Made by a program: the position numbers and the translations under genes
The notes under the pieces: model-generated
Database searches by the model: none
What the model saw: the letters and a program-made list of their open reading frames with translations, nothing else
What the model was told of the DNA's origin: nothing
Shown: in pieces, positions 8,305-16,829 of the stretch
How positions within the stretch are numbered: position 1 is the stretch's first letter
Layout of the letters: each line of letters begins with the position of its first letter
Assembly (NCBI GenBank): GCA_963724535.1
Contig: CAVRVD010000016.1
Location: 248,001-312,000 of the forward strand
Source: JADJPO01 sp963724535
Lineage (GTDB): Bacteria; Actinomycetota; Actinomycetes; Actinomycetales; Kineosporiaceae
Length of the DNA: 64,000 bases
Reading direction: 5' to 3'

Positions 8305-9750
8305 CTACAGCAGACCCTGCGAGCGTGCGGCCTCGACCGCTTCGCGTCGGCTCGATACCTCGAGCTTGCGGTAGATGGCTCTCACCTGGGTCTTGATCGT
8401 GTTGACAGATACTCCACGCGCTTCGGCGATCTCCGATATCGACAGGCGCGAGGGCAGTTCGCGCAGGACGACCACCTCCCGTGCGCTGAGCCGCGCGACC
8501 ATCCGGACGGCGCTGGCCGGGTGCTCGGCCGCGGCTGCCTGGATTCGACGAACGAACCCCTCCTGTCGGCCGTAGCGGCCCTGGCCCGAGACGATGAGAT
8601 CACGCAACGGGGCGTCGTCCAGGAACGGCCGCACGAGGTCCAGTGGCTCGGCCAGGGACAGGGCTGATTCGAGGTGGGCGCGGGCCACGATCGACTTGCC
8701 GTGATGCCACTCGAGAACCGCCGCGAAGAGCAACGCTCGGACCGTCGAGGTGACGACGTGACAGCTCGCTCGCCCGGTGATCACGCTCTGCAGCTCCCGA
8801 AGCGCCGCGTCCGTCCTGCCGTCACCGTGCAGGAGCATCGCGCGCAGAAGGGCGCGCTCTCCCGGGTCCACCTCCGCCGCGGTGCTGACGTCCAGTACCG
8901 AGAGAGCCCAGGCAGGTTCTCCGAGGTCCAGGCCGATCCGAACGAGCTCTGGTGCTGCGGAGGCGAGCAGGGCGGGACATCTGTGCATGGGCGAGTCGCT
9001 GGAACGCCGCCCGGTACTCGACCAAGGCCTCGAAGGGCTCCTCCTCGTCAGCAGCGACCAAGAGTGCGACAGTCCGTGTGGCCAGCTCGACGTCTGGATC
9101 GGCGTGGCGCCCCAGCGCCAGCGTGGCCGCCGCGGCGTTCCGACTCGCGGTGGCGTGGTCGGCCCGAAGGTAGGCCGACCAGGCGGCGAGCATGTACGCG
9201 TGCGCGGTGGCTCGCGACCCGGTCCATCCGCGACGCGCCGCCAGCTCGAGGGCCTCGTCGGCGTGCCTCCTCATGTCCGGCAGCCGGCTCATGCTCGCTT
9301 CGGTGCCGGCGATGAAGGACAGGCACGACAGCCGAAGGCCGTCGCGCCTGGTGAGGTGGGCCACCCTGCCCACCTGCTCGAGGTCAGCGATCGCGTCCTC
9401 GTACCGACCGACGTACAGCCGGGCGACCCCTCGGTGATGGCGGGCGAGCAGGGCAAGGTCGTCGTCTTCCTCAACGCCGGACCAGGTGGATTCGAGCTGA
9501 GCCAGCTCGTCGGCAACCCGGTCGTCGTATCGCGCGCGGGCGAGGGCGATCGTGGCCGCGAGCGTCGCGCAGACCTGATCCGCGGACTCCCGTGTCGCGC
9601 TCATATCGACCTCCGCCAGCCACCGGTCGGCTCGGTCGACCTGCTCGAGTCGATCCGTACGGCCCGCCAGTACCAGGTGCTCCATGGCATGCAGAGGGTC
9701 GCCGCGGTCGAGGTACCACTCGGCGGTCGCCTCGGACACCGTCGGAGCGC
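8305..9750 (-). pseudogene. Truncated, frameshifted LAL-type (LuxR/MalT) transcriptional regulator
   Basis: Two overlapping minus-strand frames together make the C-terminal half of a LAL regulator. From ~9750 to ~8990 one frame holds the post-ATPase helical region and TPR-like repeats (ATAEWYLDRGDPLHAMEHL, ARHHRGVARLYVGRYEDAI). From ~8988 to 8305 another frame holds the rest and a canonical C-terminal HTH (LSAREVVVLRELPSRLSISE, GVSVNTIKTQVRAIYRKLEV). The switch lies around 8975-8996. The N-terminal P-loop ATPase domain (~400 residues) is absent: homology stops at ~9750, next to the start of the opposing RDD gene. Intact relatives run about 850-950 residues, as at 12528. The 227-codon HTH piece could be expressed alone but is probably dead. 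Confidence 0.72.
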
Positions 9751-9781
9751 GGCGGGAGCCTGGGCCGACGTCGGGCCGGTC

Positions 9782-10286
9782 ATGACGGACGGGGGCGTCT
9801 CGCCGATACCGCGCGAGGCACGCCCATACCAGGGGCAACGGGCCGGTCTCGTCACCCGCCTGATCGCGTCGATGATCGACGCTCTCGTCGTGGTCGCCAC
9901 ACTGACCGCCGCATACGTGACCCTCGCTGGCGCGTTGTTTCGTCCTCGACCCCCTGGGGTTCCGCATGCCGGCGACGTCGCTGCTGCCGAGCCTGGGCGC
10001 GGGATTGGTCGTACTTGTCGTCTACCTGACCGCGGCGTGGTCGACCACGGGGCGGACGTACGGGTGCCACGTGATGGGGGTGCGCGTCGTCAACTTCCGC
10101 GGTCGACGCCTGCGGGTCGCCGGTGCCCTGGTGCGCGCCGTTCTCTGCGCAGTGTTTCCCGTGGGGCTGTTCTGGTGTGCGGCCAGTCGGGGGCATCGCT
10201 CGCTCCAGGACATCCTGCTGCGCACGTCGGTCGTCTACGACTGGCAGCCCAGGTCATCCTCGGATGGCGCGCCCGGACAGCCGTGA
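9782..10286 (+). pseudogene. RDD-family membrane protein, disrupted by a one-base frameshift
   Basis: RDD proteins are small three-helix membrane proteins of mostly unknown role. Here the first frame (ATG 9782) encodes REARPYQGQRAGLVTRLIAS followed by a first helix (MIDALVVVATLTAAYVTLAG). At about 9936-9942 (TTG TTT C GTC CTC GAC) the coding frame moves by one base and continues as VLDPLGFRMPATSLLPSLGA, a second helix, GRTYGCHVMGVRVVNFRGRR, a third hydrophobic segment, and SLQDILLRTSVVYDW, the usual RDD C-terminus. Removing one C restores a reading frame of about 167 codons. Either a recent pseudogene or a sequence error. Confidence 0.7.
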
Positions 10287-10517
10287 GCATAGGTCAGCGA
10301 TCCTGTGTCGGGGACACGTCGCGGTAGGGACCGCCCAGCAGCTCGCTGGCGTCCCTGGGCGCGGCAACCTCGATGACCACACCGTCGTCGAGCCCGCCGT
10401 CCCCGGGCTCCCTGGCTGAACTCGGATCTCGACGCGGAAGACGCCGGGCGCGCGGGTCAGGCGTTCCCAGGACGGGGGGTCCTCCACGCAGGGTGATCTC
10501 GGACCCGCGGAAGTGCG
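10287..10517 (-). other. Possible unidentified gene remnant in intergenic DNA
   Basis: 231 bp between the RDD pseudogene and the antiporter. On the minus strand, patches in two frames look protein-like (PPSWERLTRAPGVFRVEIRV in one; DDGVVIEVAAPRDASELLGG in another, ending at a TGA near 10300), suggesting a decayed, frameshifted coding fragment. I cannot assign it to a family. Confidence 0.25.
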
Positions 10518-11765
10518 ATGCAATCAGGCGTGGACGTCGCGTCGGTCTCCCTCGTTGCTGCCTCGGTCTTCGCCTGGGGGGTGCTCTCAGGCCGGCTGGA
10601 GCGGGCGGATCTGACCGCCCCCATCGTCTTCGTCGCCGTGGGGGTCTTCTTCACCCACGCCGTGCCGATCCTCGACTTCGCGCGTGACAAGGAGAGCGCC
10701 AAGCTGGTCGCCGAGGTGACCCTGGTCTGGATCCTCTTCTCGGACGCAGCGCGCGTCGGGGTCGCAGACCTGCGACGCGACATCGGGATGTACGTACGTC
10801 TGCTGGGAGTCGCTCTCCCGCTCACCATGGTCGCCGGCACCGGGCTCGCCGTGTGGCTGCTGGACGGGACAGACGTCTGGCTTGCCCTGCTGGTGGGCGC
10901 GGCCCTCGCGCCGACTGACGCCGCCCTCGGTGCTCCGGTGATGACCAACCCTGCCGTCCCGGCACGGGTGAGGAGTCTGCTCAATGTCGAGAGCGGGCTC
11001 AACGACGGGATCGCCACGCCCGTGGTCACGGTGGCCATCGCCGGCGCGGCGACAGCCGAGGCTGTCGGCGGTTCACCGACGGCGGGGCAGGCGGTGCTCG
11101 AGCTCCTCGTCGGTCTAGGCATCGGCGTGGGCCTCGGGCTGGCCGGGGGATGGGTGCTGCGCTGGTCACGACAGCGGCACTGGCTGACGGAGGAGTTCAC
11201 CGGACCCGCCGTGCTGGCGCTCGCGCTGCTCGCTTTCACCCTTTCGCTCCAGGTGGACGGCAACGGCTTCGTGGCGGCGTTCGTCGGGGGGGTGGCCTTC
11301 GGCCACGCGGCGGGGCGCGGGACGCCGAGCGACGTCCGATTCGCCGAGCAGACCGGGGCCATGTCATCGCAGATCGTCTGGTTGGTCTTCGGGGCGCTGG
11401 CAGTACCGATTGCCTGGGCACAGCTCAGCTTGCCGGTCGTGCTCTACGCGGTTCTGAGTCTCACCCTCGTCCGCATGGTCCCGGTTGCCGTCTCCGTCCT
11501 GGGTTCGGGTTTGGGATGGCCGACGGCGGCGTTCCTGGGGTGGTTCGGCCCGCGAGGCCTGGCCTCGGTCATCTTCGCCGTGTTGGCCCTGGAGGAGCTC
11601 GGTGCGGCGGCGGACCAGGCCGCTGGCGTGATCTCGATGACCGTGCTGCTGAGCGTTTTCGCCCATGGTCTGAGTGCCGACCCGCTCTCACGGCGTTACG
11701 GCGACCGCATCAGGTCGTCGAACGGGACTGGCAAGGTAAGGGAAGGCCCCGGACTGGCCTCATGA
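10518..11765 (+). CDS. Cation:proton antiporter, CPA1/NhaP type
   Basis: 415 residues, about 12 membrane segments. Members exchange cytoplasmic Na+ or K+ for protons. CPA1 signatures are visible: the TM5-type motif ALAPTDAALGAPVMTN (Thr-Asp pair) at ~133-148, LLNVESGLNDGIATPV at ~159-174 (Asn-Asp region at the ion site), and FLGWFGPRGLASVIFAVLAL near 340-360. ATG at 10518 has a modest GGAAG nearby. It overlaps the 3' end of the convergent small gene at 11710 by 56 bp. No regulatory cystathionine-beta-synthase or TrkA-C domain is attached. Confidence 0.88.
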   Translation: MQSGVDVASVSLVAASVFAWGVLSGRLERADLTAPIVFVAVGVFFTHAVPILDFARDKESAKLVAEVTLVWILFSDAARVGVADLRRDIGMYVRLLGVALPLTMVAGTGLAVWLLDGTDVWLALLVGAALAPTDAALGAPVMTNPAVPARVRSLLNVESGLNDGIATPVVTVAIAGAATAEAVGGSPTAGQAVLELLVGLGIGVGLGLAGGWVLRWSRQRHWLTEEFTGPAVLALALLAFTLSLQVDGNGFVAAFVGGVAFGHAAGRGTPSDVRFAEQTGAMSSQIVWLVFGALAVPIAWAQLSLPVVLYAVLSLTLVRMVPVAVSVLGSGLGWPTAAFLGWFGPRGLASVIFAVLALEELGAAADQAAGVISMTVLLSVFAHGLSADPLSRRYGDRIRSSNGTGKVREGPGLAS

Positions 11766-11955
11766 CACGGATGTCGGCGACATCGATGCCTACCTCCTGC
11801 AGGCGCCGCGTGGTCTCGACCAGATCGGCGTCGTCGTCTAACCGGCCACGCAGAACCGTCCTCTGCGCAACGATTCGCGGCGACATCGAAGCGAACATCT
11901 GAAGCAGCGCAGGGCCCATCCGGCCGGCCACCCTGATGTCGTAGACGTCCGACAT
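11710..11955 (-). CDS. Small hypothetical protein, paralogue of the upstream gene (pair member B)
   Basis: 81 residues starting MSDVYDIRVAGRMGPALLQM, with GGAGAG upstream. It aligns over ~65 residues with the gene 4 bp upstream: Y-(E/D)-IRV-x-G at the N-terminus, T-x-LRG near residue 34, D-x-A-x-L, a helix ending in G, then V and R near the end, consistent with a compact beta-alpha-beta-beta-alpha-beta fold. Not a family I can name. The last ~15 residues come from DNA that overlaps the convergent antiporter gene. Cytosolic by composition. The two genes form an operon transcribed away from the LAL regulator and probably share its dyad-containing promoter region. Confidence 0.65.
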   Translation of the reverse strand: MSDVYDIRVAGRMGPALLQMFASMSPRIVAQRTVLRGRLDDDADLVETTRRLQEVGIDVADIRVMRPVRGLPLPCQSRSTT

Positions 11956-11959
11956 ACGG

Positions 11960-12184
11960 TCACTCTCCAGGCTGCTCGGGGATCGTGGTCCGTCTGACCT
12001 CCACCACCTGCAACCCGAACGTTCGCAGGAAGGCGAGCATGCCGTAGAGAGCGGCTTCATCGACGACCGTCCCGCGCAGGAGGGTAGTTGCGGGCTCAGT
12101 GGTCGCCTCGAGGCCGGCGAGCTCGGCGAGCGCCTCGGGCGGTATCGAGCCCTCCACCCGGATCTCGTAGTCCTCGTCGCGCAT
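11960..12184 (-). CDS. Small hypothetical protein, paralogue of the downstream gene (pair member A)
   Basis: 74 residues starting MRDEDYEIRVEGSIPPEALA. The ATG at 12184 is preceded by GGAGG. Shared with pair member B: Y-E-IRV-x-G, TTLLRG, D-E-A-x-L, and a final FGLQVVEVRR strand. No signal peptide, no membrane helix, no cysteines. Its divergent placement next to the intact LAL regulator, with dyad sites between them, suggests co-regulation and possibly a ligand-binding or modulator role for that regulator; the role is inference. Confidence 0.68.
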   Translation of the reverse strand: MRDEDYEIRVEGSIPPEALAELAGLEATTEPATTLLRGTVVDEAALYGMLAFLRTFGLQVVEVRRTTIPEQPGE

Positions 12185-12285
12185 CGAGCCCACCCCTCCG
12201 CGTGAAGGCGCCACTACCCGCAGGGGTCGTGCGACCGACATGTGCGTTCTCGGCTATACCTTCACCCAGCGGATGGGCGCAGTCG

Positions 12286-12302
12286 CCACCCGCGAGGGGT
12301 GA
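12286..12302. promoter_or_regulatory. CACCC-N5-GGGTG dyad, copy 1
   Basis: CCACCC-GCGAG-GGGTGA. Lies between the divergent small-protein pair (start 12184) and the LAL regulator (start 12528). Differs only in the first base from the exact copies at 15256 and 27905. Confidence 0.55.
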
Positions 12303-12336
12303 ACTCTTGCCGACACCGTGCTGATGCCTACCGGCG

Positions 12337-12353
12337 TCACGCAGACGGGGTGA
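12337..12353. promoter_or_regulatory. CACCC-N5-GGGTG dyad, copy 2
   Basis: TCACGC-AGACG-GGGTGA, one mismatch in the left arm, but with symmetry extended by one base pair outwards (GTCAC...GTGAC). Centre-to-centre distance from copy 1 is 51 bp, close to five helical turns. Confidence 0.45.
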
Positions 12354-12527
12354 CGCGCGAAGACGAAGTAATTGGCTATCGTAGATCATTCAAGAAGACG
12401 CAAGCGGCAAGTTCCTCGCCACCAGCATCGAGAATGTAGCTACAGAGCGGCCACCCGCTTGGGCACACGCTGTAATCGTTCCGAGCAGCGTCACGCCGTC
12501 GTGTCTATGTCAGCGGCAGGAGGTATC

Positions 12528-15239
12528 GTGGCGGCCCCGCACCGCGACTACTCCAGGGTGGCCATTTCTCCGAGCGGGGATCCGACTGTTGTCTCGAAGC
12601 TGAGGATCCCGACCACCCCTGCTGCAACGGTGAGACGGGATCGATTGTTTGACCTGCTGTCATCGGGGACCGAGCGATCGTTGACTCTTGTGACGGCGAT
12701 GGCGGGGACCGGGAAGACCGCACTTGCCGCCTCATGGAGCCACGAGGTCCGCCGCACGAGACACGTGGCCTGGCTGACGCTCGAGGAGTCTGACAACAGG
12801 CCGGGGACGTTCTGGTTCTACGTCTGCGAGGCACTGCGGAGTGCGGGTGTCGACCTGCCCGGCGTGCCGACGGTTGACGACGCCGAAGAGGTCGAGCCGT
12901 CGTTCTGGGTGCGCCTGGTCAGCGACCTTGCCAACTGCCCGGAGCCTGTCGTGCTCATCCTCGACGAGTTCGACGCCATCACGGACCGACGAGTGGCAGA
13001 CGCTCTGGTCTACACGATCCGCCGTGCCGGCCCGATGCTGCGCATCGTGCTGATCTCCCGGATTGACGCGTTCATGCCCGTATCGACGTACCGTCTGCGC
13101 GATGAGTTGACTGAGATCCGGGCGGCGGACCTGGCATTCACCGCGGCCGAGGCCGGTGAGTTGCTGAGACTGAACGGCGTCGAGCTGCCGTACGGCGCCG
13201 TGTCATCGCTCGCGTCGCGGGTGAATGGTTGGGCGGCTGGTCTCCGCCTCGCCGCGTGGGCCCTGGACCGGGTGGAGGACCGGGTTGGTTTCGTCGACCA
13301 CCTGGCCACCAGGGACGACACGCTGCCCGACTATCTGCTCTCGGAGGTGCTCGCCGAGCAGCCGGCCGACATGCGGGACTTCCTGCTGCGGACCAGCATC
13401 CTCGAGCGGGTCTGGCCCGACCTGGCGAACGTGCTGACCGGCCGGTCCGACGGGTGGCGCACCCTGAGCCGCTTGGAGCGGGATTTCGCGTTTGTCCAGG
13501 CAGTCCAGCCTTCGCGCGAGTGGTTCCGCTACGGACGGTTGTTCGCCGACATCCTTCGCCTTCAGCTACGCGTGGAGCAGCCGGACGTGCTACCGGAGTT
13601 GCACCGTCGTGCGGCTCGATGGCTCGCTGACGCCGGAGAGCTCGAAGACGCCGTCAAGCACGCCGCCGAGGTCGACTGGCGATTCGCGGCGTCGCTGCTC
13701 GTGGACCACCGGGCCGTGGGGAGTCTGATCACCAGCCCGGCGACGAATGGGCTGGCCAGGTGCGTCGCCACCATGCCCGCCGATGTGACGGGCGCCGACT
13801 CGGCCGTGGTACTCGCAGCCCGCGCGCTTTCCTCCGGCGACCGCGATGCAGCGATTGTGCGACTCGCAACGTTGAGCGGTCCCAACGGCGGTGATGAGCC
13901 GCGAGCTGCGCTTCGCCTGGCCACCGCGCTGGTCACGATGGAGCTCGCCCGGGTCGGCGTAGACGTCGACGCCGGGTGCGCGGCTGCGACTGCGGCGCGC
14001 GCTGCTCTGTCCGAGCTGGACGTTCCCCCAACGGCAGACGCAGCAAGCAGGATGGCCGTCCTCGCCCTTCACGGCGAGATCCTGCTCTGGGCCGGCCGCC
14101 ACGATGAGGCCGAGGGCGTCCTGCGCGAAGGGCTGGCGCTCGGCGCCTGCGACGGCGCCGAGCGAGCTCAGCTGGATGTATTCGGTCTGTTGGCGATACT
14201 CGAGGCCATACGCGGGCGGCTTCGCGCGGCCTCGGCGCTCGTCTCCACCGCGGGCGAGCTGTCTGCGGTCACCGTCCGCGCCGGAAGCCGCCATCCGGCG
14301 CGCGCGGTCGTGGCCTCGGCCATTGTCTTCTTCGAGCGTGGCGACCTGACCTCCGCGCGTCGCGAGCTCAGACGGATCCGGGCTCAGGGTCACCCCGACA
14401 GCCCCCTGGTTGCCATGTTGGCCGTCGACCTGCGGGCGCGGCTGGTGAACGGGCGGCCCGAGCGCGAGGGCGCCTTGCGCGCGCTTCAGGTGTCCCGAGC
14501 CGAGGCCGTTCGGCGCATGGGCGGCCGTCCGCTCCCAGAGTGGCTGGACCTGCGTATGACGGTGACCGAGTCCGCGATCCTCGCCCAGTGCGACGAGCGC
14601 AAGATCGCCATTGCCGCCCTCGAGGCGTTGGCGCCGGGCAGGCCGGACAACGTGGCCATACGGGACGTGGCGCTCGCCCGGGTCTGGGTCGCGGCCGGCG
14701 AACCCGACACGGCGGCCCAGCTCTGTGAGCCTATCGTCGCCGCCGGGACCACGGCCCCGGCGTCAGTGCTGACGGATGCCTGGCTGGTGAAGGCCCGCGT
14801 GGCCGCGCAGTCGGGCCGCACTGCGCAGGCGGGTGCTGCTCTGCGCCGAGCGCTCGGGCTCGCCCGCCGCGAGAACCGCCGTCAACCATTCGTCGTCGAC
14901 GCAGCGTGGATACCCGAACTGACCAGGCTCTCGCCGCTGGTGGCGGCCGAGGCGGTATGGCTCGGCGAGCCGTGGCTCCCGGGGATGCCCGGTCCTTCCC
15001 GTGGGCCAGGACACTCACACGGCAGTGACCCAAGACCCGCGAAGATGGAAGACCTGAGCGCCCGAGAGCTCGAGGTCCTGATACGGCTTGCGCAGATGAT
15101 GTCGACGCAGGACATCGCGGAGCACCTGTACGTCTCGCCGAACACCGTGAAGACCCATCTCAAGAACATCTACCGAAAGCTGGGCGTGTCACGACGCAAT
15201 GAGGCCGTCCGGCGGGCGCGCGAGCTCAAGCTCCTGTGA
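12528..15239 (+). CDS. LAL-type ATP-binding LuxR/MalT family transcriptional regulator
   Basis: 903 residues, intact. LAL proteins are STAND-type signalling ATPases: an N-terminal P-loop ATPase, a helical/TPR sensor region and a C-terminal LuxR DNA-binding domain; inducer binding triggers oligomerisation and activation. Visible: Walker A AMAGTGKT (~57-64), Walker B VVLILDEFDAI (~140-150), a winged-helix-like region (~230-300), TPR-like repeats (~420-800), and a C-terminal HTH (DLSARELEVLIRLAQMMSTQ, then LYVSPNTVKTHLKNIYRKLG). GTG at 12528 is chosen over upstream ATGs because AGGAGG sits at ideal spacing. Two dyads precede it, suggesting autoregulation. The sulfatase operon begins 100 bp downstream on the same strand. 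Confidence 0.88.
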   Translation: MAAPHRDYSRVAISPSGDPTVVSKLRIPTTPAATVRRDRLFDLLSSGTERSLTLVTAMAGTGKTALAASWSHEVRRTRHVAWLTLEESDNRPGTFWFYVCEALRSAGVDLPGVPTVDDAEEVEPSFWVRLVSDLANCPEPVVLILDEFDAITDRRVADALVYTIRRAGPMLRIVLISRIDAFMPVSTYRLRDELTEIRAADLAFTAAEAGELLRLNGVELPYGAVSSLASRVNGWAAGLRLAAWALDRVEDRVGFVDHLATRDDTLPDYLLSEVLAEQPADMRDFLLRTSILERVWPDLANVLTGRSDGWRTLSRLERDFAFVQAVQPSREWFRYGRLFADILRLQLRVEQPDVLPELHRRAARWLADAGELEDAVKHAAEVDWRFAASLLVDHRAVGSLITSPATNGLARCVATMPADVTGADSAVVLAARALSSGDRDAAIVRLATLSGPNGGDEPRAALRLATALVTMELARVGVDVDAGCAAATAARAALSELDVPPTADAASRMAVLALHGEILLWAGRHDEAEGVLREGLALGACDGAERAQLDVFGLLAILEAIRGRLRAASALVSTAGELSAVTVRAGSRHPARAVVASAIVFFERGDLTSARRELRRIRAQGHPDSPLVAMLAVDLRARLVNGRPEREGALRALQVSRAEAVRRMGGRPLPEWLDLRMTVTESAILAQCDERKIAIAALEALAPGRPDNVAIRDVALARVWVAAGEPDTAAQLCEPIVAAGTTAPASVLTDAWLVKARVAAQSGRTAQAGAALRRALGLARRENRRQPFVVDAAWIPELTRLSPLVAAEAVWLGEPWLPGMPGPSRGPGHSHGSDPRPAKMEDLSARELEVLIRLAQMMSTQDIAEHLYVSPNTVKTHLKNIYRKLGVSRRNEAVRRARELKLL

Positions 15240-15255
15240 ACGGAGGCGCGCTGCT

Positions 15256-15272
15256 TCACCCGGCCTGGGTGA
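15256..15272. promoter_or_regulatory. CACCC-N5-GGGTG dyad, copy 3 (exact)
   Basis: TCACCC-GGCCT-GGGTGA, a perfect 6-bp dyad 67 bp before the sulfatase start and 16 bp after the LAL stop. Well placed to control the sulfatase operon. Confidence 0.6.
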
Positions 15273-15338
15273 GGCGGCAGCGCTCTGGTTGCGAGAACGT
15301 CACACGTGTTGTCCGCGCGCGATTCGAAGGGGAGCTCC

Positions 15339-16829
15339 ATGCCAAACGGCCGGCCCAACATTCTCGTTCTGTGGGGCGACGACATCGGGATCACCAACCT
15401 GAGCTGCTACTCCGACGGTCTGATGGGCTACCGGACGCCCAACATCGATCGGATCGCCGACGAGGGCGCCCGCTTCACCGACTACTACGGCGAGCAGAGC
15501 TGCACCGCCGGCCGTGCCGCCTTCATCACCGGCCAGAACCCGATCCGCACCGGGCTCAGCAAGGTGGGGATGCCCGGCGCCGACCTCGGCCTGCGCCCCG
15601 AAGACCCGACGATCGCGACCGCGCTCAAGGCCCAGGGGTACGCCACCGGCCAGTTCGGCAAGAATCACTTCGGCGACAAGGACGAGTTCCTGCCGACCAA
15701 CCACGGCTTCGACGAGTTCTTCGGCAACCTCTACCACCTCAACGCCGAGGAGGAACCCGAGGACCCCGACTACCCGGATCCCGAGCAGTTCCCAGACTTC
15801 CGCGAGAAGTTCGGACCCCGTGGTGTGATCCACAGCTACGCCGACGGCCGCATCGAGGACACCGGGCCGCTCACCAAGAAGCGCATGGAGACCATCGACG
15901 ACGAGATCATCGAACCGGCGCAGCGGTTCATCCGCGATGCCGCCGCCGGCGATACGCCGTTCTTCGTCTGGTTCAACACCACCGGCATGCACTTCCGCAC
16001 TCACATCGCCGACGAGATCCGGGGCCAGGCCGGCCGGTGGCAGTCCGAGTACCACGACGCGATGGTGGAGCACGACAAGCGGATCGGCCGGATGCTCGAC
16101 CACCTCGAGGAGCTGGGGATCGCCGACGACACCATCGTGCTCTATAGCACCGACAACGGGCCGCACATGAACACCTGGCCCGACGGGGCGATGACGCCGT
16201 TCCGCAGCGAGAAGAACTCCTGCTGGGAGGGTGCGTTCCGGGTTCCCTCTCTGGTCCGCTGGCCCGGCCGGATCGCACCCGGGACCGTCCTCAACGAGCT
16301 CGTGAGTCACGGCGACTGGTTCCCGACCCTGCTGGCTGCGGCGGGGGAGCCCGACATCGTGGGCAAGCTCAAGGAGGGCCACGAGCTGGGCGCCACCGCG
16401 TACCGGGTCCATCTCGACGGCTACAACCAGCTCCCCTACCTGACCGGTGAGGTCAACGAGAGCGCCCGGGACTCCTTCTTCTACGCCTCCGACGACGGCG
16501 ACCTGATGGCGCTGCGCTTCTACCACTGGAAGCTCGTCTTCCTCGAGCAGCGCGCCACCGGGACCCTCCAGGTCTGGGCCGAGCCCTTCACCAAGCTGAG
16601 GCTGCCGAAGCTCTTCAACCTCCGCACCGACCCGTTCGAACGGGCGGACATCACGTCGAACACCTACTACGACTGGCTCATATCTCACGCGTACCTCTTC
16701 GTGCCGGCACAGGCGTTCGTCATGCAGATGGCGGCCTCGCTGCAGGAGTTCCCGCCACGACAGGAGTCGGCCAGCTTCACCGTCGGCGACATGCTCGACA
16801 CGCTCAGGGCGGGCCTGCCGAGCTCATGA
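15339..16829 (+). CDS. Type I (formylglycine-dependent) sulfatase, Cys-type
   Basis: 496 residues. Hydrolyses a sulfate ester to sulfate and alcohol; the substrate cannot be told from sequence. Alkaline-phosphatase-superfamily fold: metal site near the N-terminus (LVLWGDDIGITN), then QSCTAGRAAFITGQ with the modifiable Cys at about residue 55. The core is C-T-A-G-R rather than the textbook C-x-P-S-R, a variant used by a recognised sulfatase subgroup. YSTDNGPHMNTWP (~268-280) gives further metal ligands. No signal peptide, so probably cytosolic. ATG at 15339 follows GGGGAG. First gene of a four-gene operon; its stop overlaps the maturase start. Confidence 0.92.
   Translation: MPNGRPNILVLWGDDIGITNLSCYSDGLMGYRTPNIDRIADEGARFTDYYGEQSCTAGRAAFITGQNPIRTGLSKVGMPGADLGLRPEDPTIATALKAQGYATGQFGKNHFGDKDEFLPTNHGFDEFFGNLYHLNAEEEPEDPDYPDPEQFPDFREKFGPRGVIHSYADGRIEDTGPLTKKRMETIDDEIIEPAQRFIRDAAAGDTPFFVWFNTTGMHFRTHIADEIRGQAGRWQSEYHDAMVEHDKRIGRMLDHLEELGIADDTIVLYSTDNGPHMNTWPDGAMTPFRSEKNSCWEGAFRVPSLVRWPGRIAPGTVLNELVSHGDWFPTLLAAAGEPDIVGKLKEGHELGATAYRVHLDGYNQLPYLTGEVNESARDSFFYASDDGDLMALRFYHWKLVFLEQRATGTLQVWAEPFTKLRLPKLFNLRTDPFERADITSNTYYDWLISHAYLFVPAQAFVMQMAASLQEFPPRQESASFTVGDMLDTLRAGLPSS

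Larger units (their letters stand above)
12185..12527. promoter_or_regulatory. Divergent control region between the small-protein pair and the LAL regulator
   Basis: 343 bp without a gene, less GC-rich around 12365-12430 than its surroundings. It holds two dyads of the YCACCC-N5-GGGTGA type, a further half-site TTCACCC at 12261-12267, and the AGGAGG ribosome site (12518-12523) of the LAL gene. No further gene seen. Confidence 0.5.

Noticed and set aside
8777..10327. 516-codon plus-strand open frame across the LAL remnant
   Set aside because: Only its last third (from 9782) is protein-like (RDD); the rest is antisense to the regulator remnant.
12261..12277. Half-site TTCACCC as a full dyad
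   Set aside because: The right half (ATGGGC) does not match; listed only as a possible half-site.
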